From NCBI RefSeq assembly GCF_010681825.2, contig NZ_CP066776.1, positions 2,480,001 through 2,544,000 of the forward strand: DNA of 64,000 nt, written 5' to 3'. A program made the position numbers and the translations under genes. The notes below the pieces were generated by a model. It ran no database searches and was not told where the DNA came from. It worked only from the letters and a program-made list of their open reading frames with translations. This document shows, piece by piece, positions 33,208-42,678 of this stretch. The stretch comes from Sulfuriroseicoccus oceanibius (GTDB taxonomy: Bacteria > Verrucomicrobiota > Verrucomicrobiia > Verrucomicrobiales > SLCJ01). Every line of letters begins with the position of its first letter. The first letter of the stretch is position 1.

Positions 33208-35280
33208 ATGACTCCAGGAAACGACCAAGACCAGCCAGAACCGGACGACGCCCATGCCGACCCAGCCAACGATTTGGAGATGGGAGAGCCAGTGAGCGAC
33301 GAAGATGCCGGCATTGCCGAAGGACAGGAAAAGGTCGATGACATGTACTCGAAGTATTTCCTCGAGTACGCATCCTACGTCATTCTGGAGCGCGCCGTCC
33401 CACATATAAACGACGGCCTCAAACCGGTGCAGCGCCGAATCCTCCATGCCATGCACGGCATCGAAGACGGCCGCTACAACAAGGTGGCAAACATTGTGGG
33501 AGACACGATGAAGTACCACCCGCACGGTGACTCGGCCATCGGCGACGCCATCGTACAACTGGGGCAAAAGGATCTCTTGATCGATACCCAGGGAAACTGG
33601 GGCAACACACTGACCGGTGACCCGGCGGCCGCGCCACGATACATCGAAGCACGACTCACCAAGCTGGCACTCGCCATTGGGTTCAGCCCTAAGGTAACCG
33701 AATGGACAGTGAGCTACGACGGACGCCGCGACGAACCGGTGACCCTGCCGGTTAAGTTCCCGTTGCTTTTGGCTCAAGGCGTGGAAGGCATCGCCGTCGG
33801 CTTGGCTTGCAAGATTCTGCCACACAATTTCAACGAACTGATCGACGGCGCGATCGCGGCGCTGCGCAACCAGCCATTTACTCTGGTGCCGGACTTCCCG
33901 ACCGGCGGTACCATGGATGCCACCGAGTACAAAGACGGCCTGCGCGGCGGCAAGATCCGCGTCCGCGCCACGATTACGATCGAAAAGGCCAAGCTACTGC
34001 GCATCACCGAGATCCCATTCTCGACGACCACCGGCTCGCTGATTGACTCGATCGTGGCAGCCAACGAAAAGGGTAAGATCAAGATCGCCCGCATCGAGGA
34101 CAACACCTCGGCCCACGCAGACATCCTCGTTCACCTTCCTACCGGAACGGATGCCGAGACGATGCGCGACGCGCTCTATGCCTTCACCGACTGCGAGGTC
34201 ACGATTTCCCCGAACGCCTGTGTGATCAACGAAGGCAAACCGCGCTTCCTCGGCGTCACCGAGATCCTGAAGGAAAACGCATTCCAGACAAAAGCCCTGC
34301 TGGGCCGCGAGTTGGAGATCAAGCTTGGCGAACTTCGGGAGAAGTGGCACTTCAGCTCGTTGGAGAAGATTTTCATCGAGGAGCGCATCTATCGCGATAT
34401 CGAAGAGTGCGAAACTTGGGACGCCGTGCTCGAGGCAATCGACACCGGCCTAAAACCTCATATAAGCGGCCTGCAACGCGAGGTCACCACCGACGACCTG
34501 ATCCGGCTCACCGAAATCAAGATCAAGCGGATCTCCAAGTTCGACAGCTTCAAAGCGGACGAGATCCTCAAAGGGCTGGAAGCGGATATTGAACAGACCG
34601 AGAAAAACCTCCGCAACCTCACCCGCTTTACCATCCGCTGGTTCGAGAACCTCCAGAAGCAGTTCGGCAAAGGACGTGAGCGCAAGACCGCTATTGAGGA
34701 GGAAGGCTTCGGCAAAATCAACCGCACCCAGGTCGTGGTCTCGACCGAAACCCTCTACGTCGACCGCAAGAACGGCTTCGCCGGCTGGGGGCTGAAGAAG
34801 GAAGAGCCGGTCGAGAAATGCTCGCAGCTCGATGACGTCATCGCCATCACCCGCGAAGGCGTGATGCAGGTACAGAAGATCGCCGAGAAATCCTTCATCG
34901 GAAAGAACGCGCTACACGTCGCGATTTTCCGCAAGGAGGAAGCCGCTCAGAAGATCTACTCGATCATCTACCGTGACGGCCGCCAAGGCTCAAGCTACGC
35001 CAAGCGGTTCCGCATCGGCGGCGTCACCCGCGACCGCGAATACGACCTCACGCAGGGGAAAAAGGGCACGCGGATCCTCTACTTCGCCGTGCACGACACC
35101 GAGGAAGAGTCCGACGACAACCTCGTGCGCATCCACATGAAGAGCGGACTCGGTCTGCGTAACCTCTCGCGCGACTTCCTCTTCGGCGAGCTGGCAATCA
35201 AAGGACGAGGCGCACGCGGCAACATCGTCACCAAACGCCCGGTCGACCGCATCGTGCGGGCGCCGAAAGAGGAGCAATAA
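33208..35280 (+). CDS. parC: DNA topoisomerase IV subunit A (type IIA)
   Basis: A 690-residue breakage-reunion subunit. After an acidic tail of about 40 residues come YSKYFLEYASYVILERAVPHINDGLKPVQRRIL and KYHPHGDSAIGDAIV, the family hallmark, with the catalytic Tyr at about 145 in APRYIEARLT. A helical tower and coiled-coil gate follow. The C-terminus after residue 480 is short for GyrA and lacks clear GyrA boxes, which favours topoisomerase IV. It cuts and passes DNA with a ParE partner; parE is not next to it. Confidence 0.88.
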   Translation: MTPGNDQDQPEPDDAHADPANDLEMGEPVSDEDAGIAEGQEKVDDMYSKYFLEYASYVILERAVPHINDGLKPVQRRILHAMHGIEDGRYNKVANIVGDTMKYHPHGDSAIGDAIVQLGQKDLLIDTQGNWGNTLTGDPAAAPRYIEARLTKLALAIGFSPKVTEWTVSYDGRRDEPVTLPVKFPLLLAQGVEGIAVGLACKILPHNFNELIDGAIAALRNQPFTLVPDFPTGGTMDATEYKDGLRGGKIRVRATITIEKAKLLRITEIPFSTTTGSLIDSIVAANEKGKIKIARIEDNTSAHADILVHLPTGTDAETMRDALYAFTDCEVTISPNACVINEGKPRFLGVTEILKENAFQTKALLGRELEIKLGELREKWHFSSLEKIFIEERIYRDIEECETWDAVLEAIDTGLKPHISGLQREVTTDDLIRLTEIKIKRISKFDSFKADEILKGLEADIEQTEKNLRNLTRFTIRWFENLQKQFGKGRERKTAIEEEGFGKINRTQVVVSTETLYVDRKNGFAGWGLKKEEPVEKCSQLDDVIAITREGVMQVQKIAEKSFIGKNALHVAIFRKEEAAQKIYSIIYRDGRQGSSYAKRFRIGGVTRDREYDLTQGKKGTRILYFAVHDTEEESDDNLVRIHMKSGLGLRNLSRDFLFGELAIKGRGARGNIVTKRPVDRIVRAPKEEQ

Positions 35281-35324
35281 GCGCGAAACCAAGATCCGTC
35301 CGATCCGCCTGCCCCCCCCTCGCA

Positions 35325-36620
35325 CTACGGCTGCACGACGTGCTCCTTGAACTTCAGGAAAATCGGCTCCAGCGGCGTTCCGGCATATTTCTCGGCGTAC
35401 TTCTCACCGGCTTCCACGACCTCTGGATAGAGCGTCTTGTAGGACCTGTACTCGCTGCCGCAGACCTTCTTCGCCATCTTATCCATGTCCGCCAAGCCAT
35501 CGACAAAACGTTGGTTTTCTGGATTCTTCGAGAGCTTGCGCATCAGCCGCGCAAACCGCGTGGTGCGCGTGCCACTGGTCAGCCCACGATCGATCATGAA
35601 CTGCGTTAACATGTAAGCACGGTGCGGCTCTGCCTCGAGACAACTCTCGATCACGCTAAGCACATCCACTTCAAAGCGCGCCTGCTGCTGCGGGTAAGCT
35701 TCTCCGTTCTGCTCGAAAAACACACCATTGAGATGGACCATCGCATCCTCAAGCAGCGCCCCACCGGCCCAATCGTGGTTCCCCACAAAGAAACGCAAGA
35801 CACTGTCAGGATTCGTCATTTTCGCGTGTGATCTGGACATGTCGTAGCGGTTGAAGCAGTTGGTCCCGCACAATCCGTAGGTCACCACATGATTGTCGGG
35901 AACCCGCTCACCATGTTTGTGGCAGCTAGAACCAGCCCCACAGGCGATAATACCGGCCACGTCGTTCTGGCTGGCGGTAAAGAACGAGTACCGACTGCCG
36001 CCGGAAAACCCACTGAGATAAATCCGCTTTTCATCGATCGGAAGGTTCTCCTTCACGAACTCCATCATCGCGACAATCGCCTTGTAGCTCGCGTCATAGT
36101 CGAGCTTGTTCGAGGACTGCGGAGTGGTGGCCAGAATCCATCGGTTCATCTCCGCTGCCTTCTTGTAGCGGTTCAACGTGCCTACCCTCCCACTCCCTGG
36201 GTCCTGAATAAACAGAACCGGATGAGCATCATCATCCCGGAGCGACGTCGGCAAATAGAGTCGGCAGGTGTAGCCGTTGGCTGTCGGGATCTCATCGGTG
36301 ATCTTCCCCAACGGGTATTTGAGCTCCGCAGGTTTCTCACTGGCGAACTTGGCAGCCTCAGCGGCTGCCTCCGCTTTGTTGTAATGGTCTTCGATCGCGT
36401 CCTGATCCTCCTGCACCAATTTATCCAACGCGACCACCACGGTTTCGCCGTCCGGCTTCTCCAAGCGAATCTTCCCCATCTTGAAGCCGGTGACCATCGC
36501 CTCAATTTGGTGACCTGATTTCGCGGTCCACATCCGCATTTCAGTCGCAGGAGTAGGCTCACCACGGCTGTGTATGAGGAGCACACTGGCGAGAGCAAGG
36601 AGGAGAAGAGGGTTTTTCAT
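35325..36620 (-). CDS. secreted alpha/beta hydrolase with SHD1 domain
   Basis: A 431-residue exported protein. Signal peptide MKNPLLLLALASVLLIHSRG, then a SLA1 homology-like SHD1 domain (about residues 27-75: MRMWTAKSGHQIEAMVTGF and KLVQEDQDAI) common in Verrucomicrobiota and Planctomycetota. The rest is an alpha/beta hydrolase or PHB-depolymerase-like esterase: HPVLFIQDPGSG, and YLSGFSGGSRYSF near residue 200 with the nucleophile elbow GFSGG. The acid and His residues are less certain (GNHDWAG is a candidate His region). Substrate unknown. Confidence 0.75.
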   Translation of the reverse strand: MKNPLLLLALASVLLIHSRGEPTPATEMRMWTAKSGHQIEAMVTGFKMGKIRLEKPDGETVVVALDKLVQEDQDAIEDHYNKAEAAAEAAKFASEKPAELKYPLGKITDEIPTANGYTCRLYLPTSLRDDDAHPVLFIQDPGSGRVGTLNRYKKAAEMNRWILATTPQSSNKLDYDASYKAIVAMMEFVKENLPIDEKRIYLSGFSGGSRYSFFTASQNDVAGIIACGAGSSCHKHGERVPDNHVVTYGLCGTNCFNRYDMSRSHAKMTNPDSVLRFFVGNHDWAGGALLEDAMVHLNGVFFEQNGEAYPQQQARFEVDVLSVIESCLEAEPHRAYMLTQFMIDRGLTSGTRTTRFARLMRKLSKNPENQRFVDGLADMDKMAKKVCGSEYRSYKTLYPEVVEAGEKYAEKYAGTPLEPIFLKFKEHVVQP

Positions 36621-36910
36621 CACAATGGGAAACAGAATATCGAAACGATGTATCACCCGCACAGCACACACGCCACCATATTGTTAAGCTCACCAAACCA
36701 CTCGCCGCAACTGCAACCCAGTCTCAATAAGAACGCACCTACCGAACTCCCCACCCGCTCCGAGCCGCCCGCAACGGGCTGAATCCCCCCGGTTAGCCGC
36801 GCCGGATTCGACAAGCGCATTCAAACAGCGTACATTACCCACCCACTGGGACCAAAACCCAAGGAAAAAGCATGCTTCGCTCCGCTTGTGAAAAATTTCA
36901 CAAAATCACC

Positions 36911-36939
36911 TTGCGAGGGTATGCGAGCGGTCAAATACT
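36911..36939 (+). promoter_or_regulatory. candidate promoter of the nuo operon
   Basis: TTGCGA (36911-36916) and AATACT (36934-36939) are 17 bases apart, fitting a housekeeping promoter about 65 bases before nuoD. The spacer 36621-37005 has nothing else of note. Confidence 0.35.
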
Positions 36940-37005
36940 GCCCTGTGGTTTTATTCTGGGAGACCTCTGATTTCCCGTTACGACCCGCCCCACACCGATC
37001 TCATT

Positions 37006-38265
37006 ATGGCTGAATCAGTTAAGGAATTCGAAGTACCCGACATGGCTGCCAAATCCGCGAACCAAGCGGAGGCCTACCAGCAGACCACCGATGACATTGT
37101 CGGCGAAAAGTTGACGGTGAACATGGGGCCCTCCCACCCCGCAACCCACGGCGTGCTGCGTCTGGTGCTGGAATTGGACGGCGAAATGATCACCAAAGCC
37201 CAGCCTGAGCTCGGCTACCTGCACCGCGGTGCCGAAAAGATCGCGGAGAACATGCATTACAACCAGTTCGTGCCATACACCGACCGTCTGGACTATCTTG
37301 CACCTCTCGCCAACAACGTCGCCTACGCAACCGCAGTCGAGAAGCTGATGGGCTGGCAGTTGCCTGAGCGCGGCCAGGCGATCCGCGTGATTGCCTGCGA
37401 GTTGGCACGCATCTCCGCTCACCTGTTGGGCGTTGGCTGTTACGCCATGGACGTCGGTGCGATGACCGTCTTCCTGTACACCTTCACTGAACGTGAAAAG
37501 ATCTACAACCTCTGCGAACTGCTGACAGGGGCTCGCTTCACGACATCGTGGACACGTGTCGGCGGCCAGATCCGCGACATCGATGACAAGACCTTCGCAG
37601 CGATCAACACATTCCTCGACGGCCTGCCGCCAGTGATCGACGAAGTCGACAAGCTCCTCAGCCGCAACAAAATCTTCCTCGACCGTACCGTCGACGTTGG
37701 CACCATCACCCGCGAAGACGCTATCGGCTTCGGTCTTACCGGACCGAACCTGCGCGGATCCGGCGTCGACCACGACGTCCGCAAGGCCCGCCCATACCTC
37801 GGCTACGAGCAGTATGAGTTCGACATCCCAGTGGGTGAAAATGGTGACAGCTACGACCGCTACCTCGTACGCATGGAGGAAATGCGCCAGTCGATCCGCA
37901 TCCTCAAGCAGGCTCTCAAGTCGCTCCCATCCGGACCGATCAATGTGGTCGATCCAAAGAGCACCCTCCCACAGAAAGAACGCGTGCTGATGTCGATGGA
38001 AGAACTGATCCACCACTTCATCGTCGCAACCCAAGGCATCGACGCACCGGAAGGTGAAGTTTACTTCGCAGCGGAGAACCCGAAGGGCGAACTCGGCTTC
38101 TACATCAACAGCAAAGGCGGTGGCGTACCTCACCGACTCAAGATGCGCAGCCCGTCATTCTGCAACTTGTCCATCCTTCCAAAGCTTCTACCGAACCACA
38201 TGGTCTCCGACGTGGTCGCCATCCTAGGCTCGCTCGACTTCGTGATGGGCGAATGCGACCGCTAA
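37006..38265 (+). CDS. nuoD: NADH-quinone oxidoreductase subunit D
   Basis: A 419-residue 49-kDa-type subunit of complex I. Marks: NMGPSHPATHGVLRLVLELDGE near residue 39, ELGYLHRGAEKIAE near 66, then FTERE, TRVGGQIRD and DVGTITREDAIGFGLTGPNLRGSG; the C-terminus ends FVMGECDR, as is typical. It lies at the base of the quinone site. It opens the operon here; nuoA, nuoB and nuoC, which usually precede nuoD, are absent upstream. Confidence 0.95.
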   Translation: MAESVKEFEVPDMAAKSANQAEAYQQTTDDIVGEKLTVNMGPSHPATHGVLRLVLELDGEMITKAQPELGYLHRGAEKIAENMHYNQFVPYTDRLDYLAPLANNVAYATAVEKLMGWQLPERGQAIRVIACELARISAHLLGVGCYAMDVGAMTVFLYTFTEREKIYNLCELLTGARFTTSWTRVGGQIRDIDDKTFAAINTFLDGLPPVIDEVDKLLSRNKIFLDRTVDVGTITREDAIGFGLTGPNLRGSGVDHDVRKARPYLGYEQYEFDIPVGENGDSYDRYLVRMEEMRQSIRILKQALKSLPSGPINVVDPKSTLPQKERVLMSMEELIHHFIVATQGIDAPEGEVYFAAENPKGELGFYINSKGGGVPHRLKMRSPSFCNLSILPKLLPNHMVSDVVAILGSLDFVMGECDR

Positions 38266-38279
38266 CTCAGAATTTATTC

Positions 38280-38784
38280 AGACAGGATTAACATGATGGA
38301 CATGATTGGAGCTGCCGGGTTTGCAGCTCTGGATCAGTCCGGAACCAACAGAAACTTCAACGAGTGAACGACCTCCTTACCGAGAAAATTATCGGATGCG
38401 CCATGAAAGTGCACCGGACACTCGGCCCGGGATTCTTGGAAAGCGTTTACTCAAATGCACTCTGCCACGAACTTCGAACGTCCGGAATACAGTCCATCCA
38501 AGAAGATGCCATCTCCGTCGTGTACGACGGTATTGTCGTCGGCGAATTCAAAGCAGACCTCCTCGTTGAAAACCGAATTATCGTTGAACTAAAAGCCATT
38601 GAGACTCTTCACCCAGCTCATGAGGTACAGCTCGTAAACTACCTCACGGCAACCAACATCGAAGTCGGCCTACTCATCAACTTCGGAAGCAGCAGCCTTC
38701 AGTTCAAACGAAAGCACCGCACCTATCGCCCTCATTCTTAAGCACAGGATTTAGTCAATCATGTTCCTCATGTTAATCCTGTCT
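38280..38784. mobile_element. GxxExxY cassette bounded by inverted repeats
   Basis: A 505-base unit inserted between nuoD and nuoE. Its ends are inverted copies: 38280-38308 starts AGACAGGATTAACATGATGG, and 38756-38784 is its reverse complement with 27 of 29 bases identical. It carries one gene (38364-38741). Solo relatives of the ends lie at 10058, 10335, 17172 and 18808. No transposase is inside, so movement would depend on another factor. Confidence 0.6.
38364..38741 (+). CDS. GxxExxY family protein (PD-(D/E)xK-like)
   Basis: A 125-residue protein with the signature GPGFLESVY (GxxExxY) near residue 21 and a nuclease-like core: GEFKADLLVENRIIVELKAI (about 58-78), where the Asp and the ExK pair match PD-(D/E)xK enzymes, then VQLVNYLTATNIEVGLLINFGS. 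The family is widespread, often in repeated copies, with no established function. Here it sits alone inside the nuo operon and inside an inverted repeat, which marks it as an insertion. No terminator in it, so nuo transcription can pass through. Confidence 0.85.
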   Translation: MNDLLTEKIIGCAMKVHRTLGPGFLESVYSNALCHELRTSGIQSIQEDAISVVYDGIVVGEFKADLLVENRIIVELKAIETLHPAHEVQLVNYLTATNIEVGLLINFGSSSLQFKRKHRTYRPHS

Positions 38785-38830
38785 AAAACAAGACCTTTCC
38801 CCGTCACCCGCCAACTTCCCTACCGATCCC

Positions 38831-39355
38831 ATGTCAGACTGTGAAAATTTCTCCGTACCCGCCGAACTTGAGGCGGAAGCGGACAAGCGCATCACCCATT
38901 ACCCTGAGAACAAGCGATCGGCCGTGTTGCCGTTGTTGCACTTGATCCAGCACCACTTTGGATTCATCTCCGAGCCAGCGGTGAAGTGGGTGGCAGCCAA
39001 GCTCGACTTGGAACCGATCAAGGTTCTTGAAGTGGTGACCTTCTATCCGGGCTTCCGTCAGGAGGCTCCTGGCAAGTTCCACATCCGAGTTTGCCGCACC
39101 CTTTCCTGCGCGATGGGCGGCAGCTACGAGCTGATGGACAAGCTCTGTGAACTCACCGGCATCGACCGCAGCAAGACCAGCCATTCCAACCCGATCGCGG
39201 TGAGCCCGTGTGGCAACTTCAGCGTCGAGTTTGCCGAGTGCCTCGCCTCCTGCGGAACCGCACCAGTCTGCATGGTCAACGACGATTTCCACGAGGCGAT
39301 CACCGACGACAAGGCGGCCGATCTCCTCAAGCAGTACAAGAACGACAATCAGTGA
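38831..39355 (+). CDS. nuoE: NADH-quinone oxidoreductase subunit E
   Basis: A 174-residue 24-kDa-type subunit with a thioredoxin-like [2Fe-2S] domain. The four ligands are the Cys of CRTLSC (two), ECLASCG (two) (about residues 87-92 and 136-140). It passes electrons at the NADH module with NuoF. Expected next to nuoF; separated from nuoD by the GxxExxY cassette. Confidence 0.93.
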   Translation: MSDCENFSVPAELEAEADKRITHYPENKRSAVLPLLHLIQHHFGFISEPAVKWVAAKLDLEPIKVLEVVTFYPGFRQEAPGKFHIRVCRTLSCAMGGSYELMDKLCELTGIDRSKTSHSNPIAVSPCGNFSVEFAECLASCGTAPVCMVNDDFHEAITDDKAADLLKQYKNDNQ

Positions 39356-39416
39356 GGATACTTCCCGCTGGAACGCAAACCCGCCCGAACCACCCACTGA
39401 TACCCGCTTGTAAACC

Positions 39417-40814
39417 ATGAGCCAAATCACTTACCTCGCCGGCAAGGAACCTGATCCACGCGAACACCGACTGATCTTCAAAAACGTCGACCGCGAAGGA
39501 TGGGACCCATCGATCGCCACCTACATCAATGACGGTGGCTACAAGATGCTCGAGAAGGCCCTGAAGATGGAGCCGTCCGAGATCACCAACGAGGTCAAGA
39601 CCTCCGGCCTCCGCGGCCGTGGCGGCGCAGGCTTCCCTACCGGCCTCAAGTGGACGTTCATTCCACCAAACAACACCAAGCCGGTTTACCTGATCTGTAA
39701 CTGCGACGAATCCGAGCCCGGTACATTCAAGGACCGCTACATCGTCCACCAGGATCCACACCAGTTGCTTGAGGGCATGGTGATTTCCAGCTTCGCAGTA
39801 GGCGCACACACCGCCTACATCTACATGCGCGAAGAGTTCCCGGAAGCGGCCAAGATCATGGAAGCCGCCATCGAAGAAGCACGTGAAAAGGGCTTCATCG
39901 GCAAAGACATCCTCGGATCCGGCTTCGATTTGGAAATCTACGTCCACCGTGGCGCTGGTGCCTACATCTGTGGTGAAGAGACCGGACTCATCGAGTCGCT
40001 CGAAGGCAAGCGCCCGTACCCACGGATCAAGCCACCATACTTCCCAGCGGCTCTCGGACTCTACATGTGCCCGACCATCGTCAACAACGTGGAATCACTC
40101 TGCCACGTGAAGCACATCATCGAGATGGGCGGCGACGAGTACGCCAAGCTGGGTGTGCCTCGCAACACCGGCACCCGCATCGTCGGTGTCTCCGGCGACG
40201 TGAAGAAGCCTGGCTACTTTGAGATCCAGGTGGGCAAGGTCACCATGCGTGAACTGCTCTACGATATGTGCGGCGGACCAAAGGACGGCCGCGAGTTCAA
40301 GGCGGTGATCCCTGGCGGATCGTCGTCGAAGATCCTGCGCTGTGACGAGTCGTTCAAGATCAAAGGCAAGGACGGCGACGAGGACCTCTCGTTCTGGGAC
40401 ATCCCTCTCGATTTCGACACCTTGGCCGCCTGCGGCTCGATGGCCGGCTCCGGTGGTGTGATCGTCCTCGATGACTCGCGCAAGATGTCGTGGGTGCTCA
40501 ACAACCTGAACCACTTCTACGGACACGAAAGCTGTGGTCAGTGCACACCATGCCGCGAGGGCTCGACCTGGATGCGCAAACTCTCCGACCGCATCGTCTC
40601 CGGAGAAGCCGCACCGGAAGACGTCGCCACTCTGGAGTCGGTCGCCTATCAGATCGACGGCAAAACCATTTGTGCCTTCGGTGAAGCCTCGTCCTGGCCG
40701 GTAGAAGCGATCATCGCCAAGTTCCGCGATGAGCTGCTCGCCGAAACCAAGGAAGAGAACGCCGCCATTTCCACCCCTGAGGCCCTCGCCCAGCGCCAGT
40801 TCCTCAAGAAGTAA
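39417..40814 (+). CDS. nuoF: NADH-quinone oxidoreductase subunit F
   Basis: A 465-residue 51-kDa-type subunit binding NADH, FMN and a [4Fe-4S] cluster. Marks: SGLRGRGGAGFPTGLKW near residue 62 (NADH), CNCDESEPGTFKDR near 97 (FMN), GAGAYICGEETGLIESLEGK near 180 and ESCGQCTPCREG near 370 with three cluster ligands, the fourth in ICAFGEA. It is the electron entry point. Between nuoE and nuoG, as usual. Confidence 0.95.
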   Translation: MSQITYLAGKEPDPREHRLIFKNVDREGWDPSIATYINDGGYKMLEKALKMEPSEITNEVKTSGLRGRGGAGFPTGLKWTFIPPNNTKPVYLICNCDESEPGTFKDRYIVHQDPHQLLEGMVISSFAVGAHTAYIYMREEFPEAAKIMEAAIEEAREKGFIGKDILGSGFDLEIYVHRGAGAYICGEETGLIESLEGKRPYPRIKPPYFPAALGLYMCPTIVNNVESLCHVKHIIEMGGDEYAKLGVPRNTGTRIVGVSGDVKKPGYFEIQVGKVTMRELLYDMCGGPKDGREFKAVIPGGSSSKILRCDESFKIKGKDGDEDLSFWDIPLDFDTLAACGSMAGSGGVIVLDDSRKMSWVLNNLNHFYGHESCGQCTPCREGSTWMRKLSDRIVSGEAAPEDVATLESVAYQIDGKTICAFGEASSWPVEAIIAKFRDELLAETKEENAAISTPEALAQRQFLKK

Positions 40815-40871
40815 CCGCCAGCTTAACAAGCACTGGCAACCCAATTTTCCAACTCTCGCATTTCTTTCACC

Positions 40872-42623
40872 ATGAGCGACGCTCCAGCTGAAACCAAAGA
40901 ACTACCGAAAGACATCGCGGCGCGCGATGGCAAGGTGAACGTCCAGATCAACGGAGTCTGGCATCAGTTCCCACGCGGCACCCGCATGATCGAGGCCTGC
41001 AAATCGGTAGGCGTGGAAGTCCCTCATTACTGCTACCACCCGAAGCTTTCGTCTCCGGGCAACTGCCGTATGTGCCTCGTGCAGATGGGCATGCCTCCGC
41101 GTCTCGCACCGGGACAGGATCCGGAGTACGACGAAGACGGCTACCAGAACATCGGCTGGATGCCACGTCCGGTGATTGCTTGTGCCAACACGGTTGCCGA
41201 GAACATGGGCATCCGCACCGGCGGCGAGCTCGTCGAGGAAGTCCGCAACGGGGTGATGGAGTTCTTGCTCATCAACCACCCTCTGGACTGCCCGATCTGT
41301 GACCAGGCTGGTGAATGCCGCCTGCAGGAGTTCTCGGTCGAGCACGGCCGCGGCGAATCACGATTCAAGGAAAGCAAGGTCAAGAAACCTAAGAACGTCG
41401 ACATCGGACCACGCATCCGCCTCGACGACGAGCGCTGCATCATGTGCAGCCGCTGTATCCGCTTCATGGACGAAGTCGCGGATGATCCGGTGCTTGGGTT
41501 CACCGACCGCGGAACCCACACCACCCTCACCATTCACCCTGAGCGCCGCCTCGACCACAACTACTCGCTCAACACCGCAGACCTTTGCCCGGTTGGCGCA
41601 CTCACCTCGAACGACTTCCGCTTCCAGATGCGCGTCTGGTTCCTCAAGGAAACCAAGACCATCGACACCTCGTGCGGAACCGGCGTCAACATTACCGTCG
41701 GCGCACGCTCGAACACCATCCACCGCGTGACCCCACGCGAAAACAACGAGGTCAACTCCTCTTGGATGCCAGACAGCCATCGCATGAGCTTCCACGCGGT
41801 TGCATCGGAAGCACGCCTCACCCACCCGTTGGTGAAAGAAGAGGACAAACACGTGGAGACCAGCTGGCAGGATGCAATCGCAACTGCAGCCGCAGGACTC
41901 AAGCCATTCTCAGGCGAGGAGGTTGCCGTTATCGCATCGGCGCGCATGACCAATGAGGAACTCTTCCTCGTGGCTGACCTTTGCGGCGCACTCGACACCG
42001 TCGTGTGCGACGTGGTTCCACGCGTTGGTGAGCCGGACAACATCATGATCTCCGCCGACCGCAACCCGAACACGGAAGGAACCAAGCAAGTACTCGGTCT
42101 TGAATCACCGGGCACCACGCTTGCCACCATCCGCGAGGGATTGCAGAGCGGAAAGATCAAAGCCCTCATCGTTCTCGGCGAAGACGTGCTGGAAGATGCA
42201 GGCTTCACCGAAGATGAGCTCTCTGCTGCCAAGTTCATTGTCGCCAGCCACACCCACGCCAACGCGACCGCTCAACTCGCAGACGTCGTGCTGCCAGGTG
42301 CACACTCGCTTGAGAAGCGTGGCTCGATGATCAACGTCACCGGCCGCATCCAGCGACTGAACCAAGCGGTGCAGGCACCGGGTCAGGCGCTCGAAGATTG
42401 GGAGATCCTGCGCGATTTGACCAAAGCTCTCGGCGGCAAGGACAACGGCCTCTACCTCATCGAGGATGTTTTCAAAGCCATGAGCACGGAACTCGAACTC
42501 CTCAAAGATCTGTCGCTCGGCAAGATCGGCGACCAGGGCATCCAGCTCTATGAGACCGGCGTGGAGATTCCTATCCTCAAACGCGAACAAGACCGCGTCT
42601 CCCGCGGCGAAATCGTTGGCTAA
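40872..42623 (+). CDS. nuoG: NADH-quinone oxidoreductase subunit G
   Basis: A 583-residue protein with three N-terminal iron-sulfur sites: the [2Fe-2S] ferredoxin part (HYCYHPKLSSPGNCRMCLVQM), the His/Cys [4Fe-4S] motif (INHPLDCPICDQAGECRLQ, about residues 135-153) and a second [4Fe-4S] set (CIMCSRCIRFMDEV near 190; LCPVGAL near 238). The molybdopterin-oxidoreductase-like rest is shorter than in E. coli NuoG. It relays electrons from NuoF/E to NuoI. Confidence 0.93.
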   Translation: MSDAPAETKELPKDIAARDGKVNVQINGVWHQFPRGTRMIEACKSVGVEVPHYCYHPKLSSPGNCRMCLVQMGMPPRLAPGQDPEYDEDGYQNIGWMPRPVIACANTVAENMGIRTGGELVEEVRNGVMEFLLINHPLDCPICDQAGECRLQEFSVEHGRGESRFKESKVKKPKNVDIGPRIRLDDERCIMCSRCIRFMDEVADDPVLGFTDRGTHTTLTIHPERRLDHNYSLNTADLCPVGALTSNDFRFQMRVWFLKETKTIDTSCGTGVNITVGARSNTIHRVTPRENNEVNSSWMPDSHRMSFHAVASEARLTHPLVKEEDKHVETSWQDAIATAAAGLKPFSGEEVAVIASARMTNEELFLVADLCGALDTVVCDVVPRVGEPDNIMISADRNPNTEGTKQVLGLESPGTTLATIREGLQSGKIKALIVLGEDVLEDAGFTEDELSAAKFIVASHTHANATAQLADVVLPGAHSLEKRGSMINVTGRIQRLNQAVQAPGQALEDWEILRDLTKALGGKDNGLYLIEDVFKAMSTELELLKDLSLGKIGDQGIQLYETGVEIPILKREQDRVSRGEIVG

Positions 42624-42678
42624 CCGCTCCAGCCCGCAAGCCCACTAACGACAGCATTTCCTCACTCCCTTCCAACCA

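Noticed and set aside
38364-38741. Considered as an accessory complex I subunit
   Set aside because: Its GxxExxY signature, nuclease-like core and inverted-repeat borders indicate an inserted cassette, not a complex I component; the same reasoning was applied to 44448-44807.
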